NCBI GenBank assembly: GCA_946415315.1
Contig: CAMKRZ010000012.1
Location: 1-64,000 of the forward strand
Reading direction: 5' to 3'
Length of the DNA stretch: 64,000 nt
From: an uncultured Lachnoclostridium sp.
GTDB taxonomy: Bacteria > Bacillota > Clostridia > Lachnospirales > Lachnospiraceae
The position numbers and the translations under genes were made by a program. Shown here piece by piece: positions 61,836 through 64,000 of this stretch. Within the stretch, counting starts at the first letter, position 1; each line of letters begins with the position of its first letter. A model generated the notes under the pieces. The model made no database searches. It was not told the origin of the DNA and worked only from the letters and a program-made list of their open reading frames with translations.

Positions 61836-62210
61836 CTACTCACTGTGCTCCCGGCGAACCAGAAGCGTAATTTCATCGATATCCAGCGTCCGGTATCTCC
61901 GGTACAGCCGGATCGTGAGTGACAACATCAGAGCCGTCACACTGACCGAGACAACGATGCCGGTCAGAACCAGTCCGCTTGGGATCGGGTTGACGTACTT
62001 CGACGCGGTCGTGTCACCGTCGCTGATGATCGGTGCCATTTTCCCCGTGATATATCCGAGTGAGGCGAGGAAGAGGTACACGGCTGTGTCCATGATGTTG
62101 AGTCCGATGATCTTCTTGATCAGATTCCGCTGCAGCATCAGGTTGCCGAATCCGATTCCGAACAGCACCATGGAAACCACGGCTAGATAATTCTGAAACA
62201 ACGTATCCAA
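61836..62210 (-). CDS. mrpC: Cation/proton antiporter subunit C (MrpC/NuoK-like)
   Basis: A 124-residue protein with three membrane helices and the NuoK/MrpC pattern: LFGIGFGNLMLQRNLIKKII, then the membrane Asp of GLNIMDTAVYLFLA, and PIPSGLVLTGIVVSVSVTAL. It starts with TTG, set 6 bases after a perfect AGGAGG; no ATG is available near the N-terminus. Confidence 0.9.
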   Translation of the reverse strand: MDTLFQNYLAVVSMVLFGIGFGNLMLQRNLIKKIIGLNIMDTAVYLFLASLGYITGKMAPIISDGDTTASKYVNPIPSGLVLTGIVVSVSVTALMLSLTIRLYRRYRTLDIDEITLLVRREHSE

Positions 62211-62220
62211 GGGATACCTC

Positions 62221-63327
62221 CTAAAATGTTCCTCTTCGGAACAGCGCGTAAAATGCGTACATCGTGCAGGCGACCTCCAGTCCGACCAGAAGGTTGATCG
62301 GAAGGATCAGGCCGGAGCTAAGGATATTGCCGAGCTTCCCGAGCGGCACGGCCGAGTCGATGCCGTTCGCGCCCGTAAAGAGATAGTATGCGATGATCAG
62401 CGCGTACAGGCACAGCGATCCGACCTTGATAATGTCGTAGATCTTCTCGTCAAAGAAACGCCTTGTCGCGCGGAATCCAAACGCCGCATTGTACAGGATC
62501 AGCCCCGCTCCTATGACGGCTCCTCCCGAGAAACCACCGCCGGGCGAGAGATGCCCGTTCAATAGTATGTACAATCCGAACAGAAAGATCATCGGCACCA
62601 CAACGCGCGCGACATTCTGCAGGATCACATCCGGTTCGGGCTCCAGTTCCTCCTGAGCTACGGACTGTGGCCACACGCAGGACGGCGCCCCGTCCGTTTC
62701 CTGTTTTGACAAGTTATCTTCGGAGGTTCCGTACAGTAACGAAAATTCATGTCCCGTCATCGTTCCGGACGCCTTCTTCCGCCGACGACGCGGTTTCTTC
62801 GGGCCCGCATTTTCCGGCTCCGTCCGCAAGAACAGCAAGATCATCACCGAGCATGCCGCCACAAAGAGCACATTGGTCTCACCGAAGGTATCAAACGCGC
62901 GGTACTGCAGGATCATACCGGTGACGGTATTGACCACGCCGGTCTCCTCGCTGCCCTTCTCGAGGTAGCGCTCCGCAACCTCGTTGTTTGTCGGGGAATC
63001 CTCGCTTCCGAACAACGGCATGTACGCGACATTCATGATCAGCATGCCGATGATCATCAGACACATCAGAAATGCGAGGACATAATACACTCTTCGGAAC
63101 ACACGCACACCGGACGACTGTGCATAGTGTCTGGCTTCCTCATACGGATCGGGTTCCTTCAGTTCGATATAGTTGGCATCTGCCGTCTGTTCGGTCTCTT
63201 TCACCTCGGCGATGCGCGTCTTCCACTCCTCTAAGTGATCCTCCTCGGGAAGCGGCTTATCGCCCTTCACGAAGACAAGGAACCGATGAGCAAACGACTG
63301 CTCGTAATCTTTACGTATCCGGCTCAT
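62221..63327 (-). CDS. Fused MbhE-like and MrpB (MbhF)-like antiporter subunit
   Basis: A 368-residue protein. After a charged cytosolic N-terminus of about 75 residues comes an MbhE/MrpA-C-terminal-like part with VVNTVTGMILQYRAFDTFGE. A basic/acidic linker (about 170-230, KKPRRRRKK) leads to the MrpB domain with LFGLYILLNGHLSPGGGFSG, four helices and a conserved GLxxYN. In Mrp and Mbh systems these are usually separate proteins or part of MrpA. Start overlaps the preceding stop (ATGA). Confidence 0.82.
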   Translation of the reverse strand: MSRIRKDYEQSFAHRFLVFVKGDKPLPEEDHLEEWKTRIAEVKETEQTADANYIELKEPDPYEEARHYAQSSGVRVFRRVYYVLAFLMCLMIIGMLIMNVAYMPLFGSEDSPTNNEVAERYLEKGSEETGVVNTVTGMILQYRAFDTFGETNVLFVAACSVMILLFLRTEPENAGPKKPRRRRKKASGTMTGHEFSLLYGTSEDNLSKQETDGAPSCVWPQSVAQEELEPEPDVILQNVARVVVPMIFLFGLYILLNGHLSPGGGFSGGAVIGAGLILYNAAFGFRATRRFFDEKIYDIIKVGSLCLYALIIAYYLFTGANGIDSAVPLGKLGNILSSGLILPINLLVGLEVACTMYAFYALFRRGTF

Positions 63328-63662
63328 TGTTCCCCTCCCCGGGCGCTGTTCCCGTTCCCGGTCTCCGCCGGTTCCGTAGCGGACGGCAACCCGTCGGCAC
63401 CCGGCTCCGACACTTCATTTTCCTCCTCGACGGCGTTGATCTTCCGAAGCGTGACGAAGAACAGCACGCTCGTAACGCCGGCGCCAACCGCCGCCTCCGT
63501 GATGGCCAGATCCGGCGACTCCAGAAAGATCCAGACGATCGACATCACAAGGCTGTACGACATGAAAATGACTACGGAAGCCAGCAAACTCTTCGCAAAA
63601 CTCACTCCGATCGCGCAGACGATCAGAAACCCGACCAGCAAAAGCAAAATGATCTTTGTCAT
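63324..63662 (-). CDS. MbhD-like subunit (DUF4040)
   Basis: A 112-residue protein with three membrane helices and the DUF4040/MbhD signature FLESPDLAITEAAVGAGVTS followed by LFFVTLRKI. It corresponds to the C-terminal part of MrpA. The start overlaps the mrpG stop and its own stop overlaps the next start. Confidence 0.88.
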   Translation of the reverse strand: MTKIILLLLVGFLIVCAIGVSFAKSLLASVVIFMSYSLVMSIVWIFLESPDLAITEAAVGAGVTSVLFFVTLRKINAVEEENEVSEPGADGLPSATEPAETGNGNSARGGEQ

Positions 63663-64000
63663 GTGCGGCCGCCTTTCCGCTCGGTCTCCTCGATCTCGCA
63701 GTTGTCCTTCAGGCGGTCGCTGATCTCCACCTCCATACCGGCCAGAAGATGACTCGATACGGGGCTCGCGAACCAGAAGAACAGGATGATCAAACCAAGC
63801 TTCAGGGAATCAAAACAAAAGCCGCGCAAAACGATCAGCCCGAGCAGTACCATCAGAATGCCGAGCGTATCCGTCATCGCCGCAGCATGCATGCGGTTCA
63901 TCGCATAGCGGAACCGGAACAGCCCAAAAGCGGCGATCAAAGCGATGACAAGTCCGCATAAAATGCAGAGACTGCCGATGATAAAGCGCACCCACTCCAT
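63659..64000 (-). CDS. mrpG: Cation/proton antiporter subunit G (MrpG), at the window edge
   Basis: A 113-residue protein with three membrane helices and the MrpG pattern GLFRFRYAMNRMHAAAMTDT. Its ATG coincides with the last three bases of the window, so I cannot see the ribosome site; the length is normal and it is probably complete. MrpE and MrpF would be expected just beyond. Confidence 0.88.
   Translation of the reverse strand: MEWVRFIIGSLCILCGLVIALIAAFGLFRFRYAMNRMHAAAMTDTLGILMVLLGLIVLRGFCFDSLKLGLIILFFWFASPVSSHLLAGMEVEISDRLKDNCEIEETERKGGRT

Larger units (their letters stand above)
4350..63423. repeat. Dispersed octamer GGAAAATG, 46 copies
   Basis: Plus orientation at 4350, 7705, 8106, 10575, 14233, 18199, 20376, 21843, 24205, 25793, 26005, 28806, 31122, 31830, 34970, 39735, 41385, 47360, 51201, 51981, 58178, 60301, 60892, 61037. 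Reverse (CATTTTCC) at 4371, 5301, 6293, 12501, 15255, 16646, 18670, 25321, 26352, 27112, 32805, 37348, 40150, 44561, 49010, 52733, 54797, 58826, 60065, 62037, 62808, 63416. The base before the octamer is C in more than half. Ten copies are intergenic although intergenic DNA is only about 7 percent of the window. Counted by eye, so a few may be missed. Confidence 0.85.

Noticed and set aside
54690-62210. Annotation of the antiporter genes as respiratory complex I (nuo)
   Set aside because: mrpG, DUF4040/mbhD and mrpB-type genes in the same operon and the lack of redox subunits point to an Mrp/Mbh-type system.
1-64000. Prophage, insertion sequence, CRISPR array, tRNA or rRNA genes
   Set aside because: No transposase, integrase, direct-repeat array or tRNA-like cloverleaf was seen; codon use looks uniform.

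Overview
The window looks like a chromosomal segment of a low-redundancy, fairly GC-rich member of the Bacillota, class Clostridia, most like the Lachnospiraceae. This rests on gene order and family content, not on a database search: yloU-fakA-recG, plsX-acpP-rnc-smc-ftsY, an ispH-S1 fusion behind cmk, gerW next to a DUF2953 gene, a LexA-type SOS box in front of recA, RqcH, zinc-type L28, and a sodium-pumping biotin decarboxylase. All genes but two (rqcH and a PHP phosphatase) lie on the minus strand. I saw no rRNA, tRNA, CRISPR array, insertion sequence or prophage.

Layout, left to right. 1-6.2 kb: a three-gene polyprenyl-phosphate glycosylation module (GT2 enzyme plus two large multi-pass membrane proteins). 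6.3-10.5 kb: recG, fakA and a Gls24-like gene read from one promoter. 10.6-16.6 kb: rpmB, a nucleotidyltransferase with a 33-codon companion ORF, gerW, a DUF2953 gene, two genes of unknown function and a rhomboid-like membrane protein. 16.8-19.5 kb: plus-strand rqcH and a HisJ-type phosphatase. 19.6-21.5 kb: a secreted Ig-repeat/leucine-rich-repeat protein. 21.7-25.7 kb: a Ytr-like ABC operon with its own GntR repressor. 25.9-29.4 kb: cysteine desulfurase and two paralogous membrane-anchored HTH regulators with matching operator-like palindromes. 29.6-34.9 kb: five genes for a Na+-translocating decarboxylase that has two different carboxyltransferases. 35.2-37.0 kb: recX and SOS-controlled recA. 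37.4-40.1 kb: a lipoprotein that fuses two solute-binding proteins. 40.3-47.3 kb: plsX, acpP, rnc, smc, ftsY. 47.5-54.6 kb: a six-gene transcript folD-rimO-pgsA-HI0933-type flavoprotein-cmk-ispH/S1. 54.7-64 kb: an Mrp/Mbh-type cation/proton antiporter operon with four NuoL/M/N-like pumps, running off the right edge.

Two sodium systems, the decarboxylase (Na+ export driven by decarboxylation) and the Mrp-type antiporter (Na+/H+ exchange), occur 20 kb apart and suggest sodium-based bioenergetics. Most remaining genes are housekeeping.

The strongest unexplained signal is not a gene. The octamer GGAAAATG (or its complement) occurs 46 times by my hand count, 24 in one orientation and 22 in the other. 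Chance would give about one or two. It lies in several reading frames and is about three times denser in intergenic DNA, beside promoters and terminators. Its density resembles that of DNA uptake sequences in Haemophilus and Neisseria, but I know of no such system in Clostridia.
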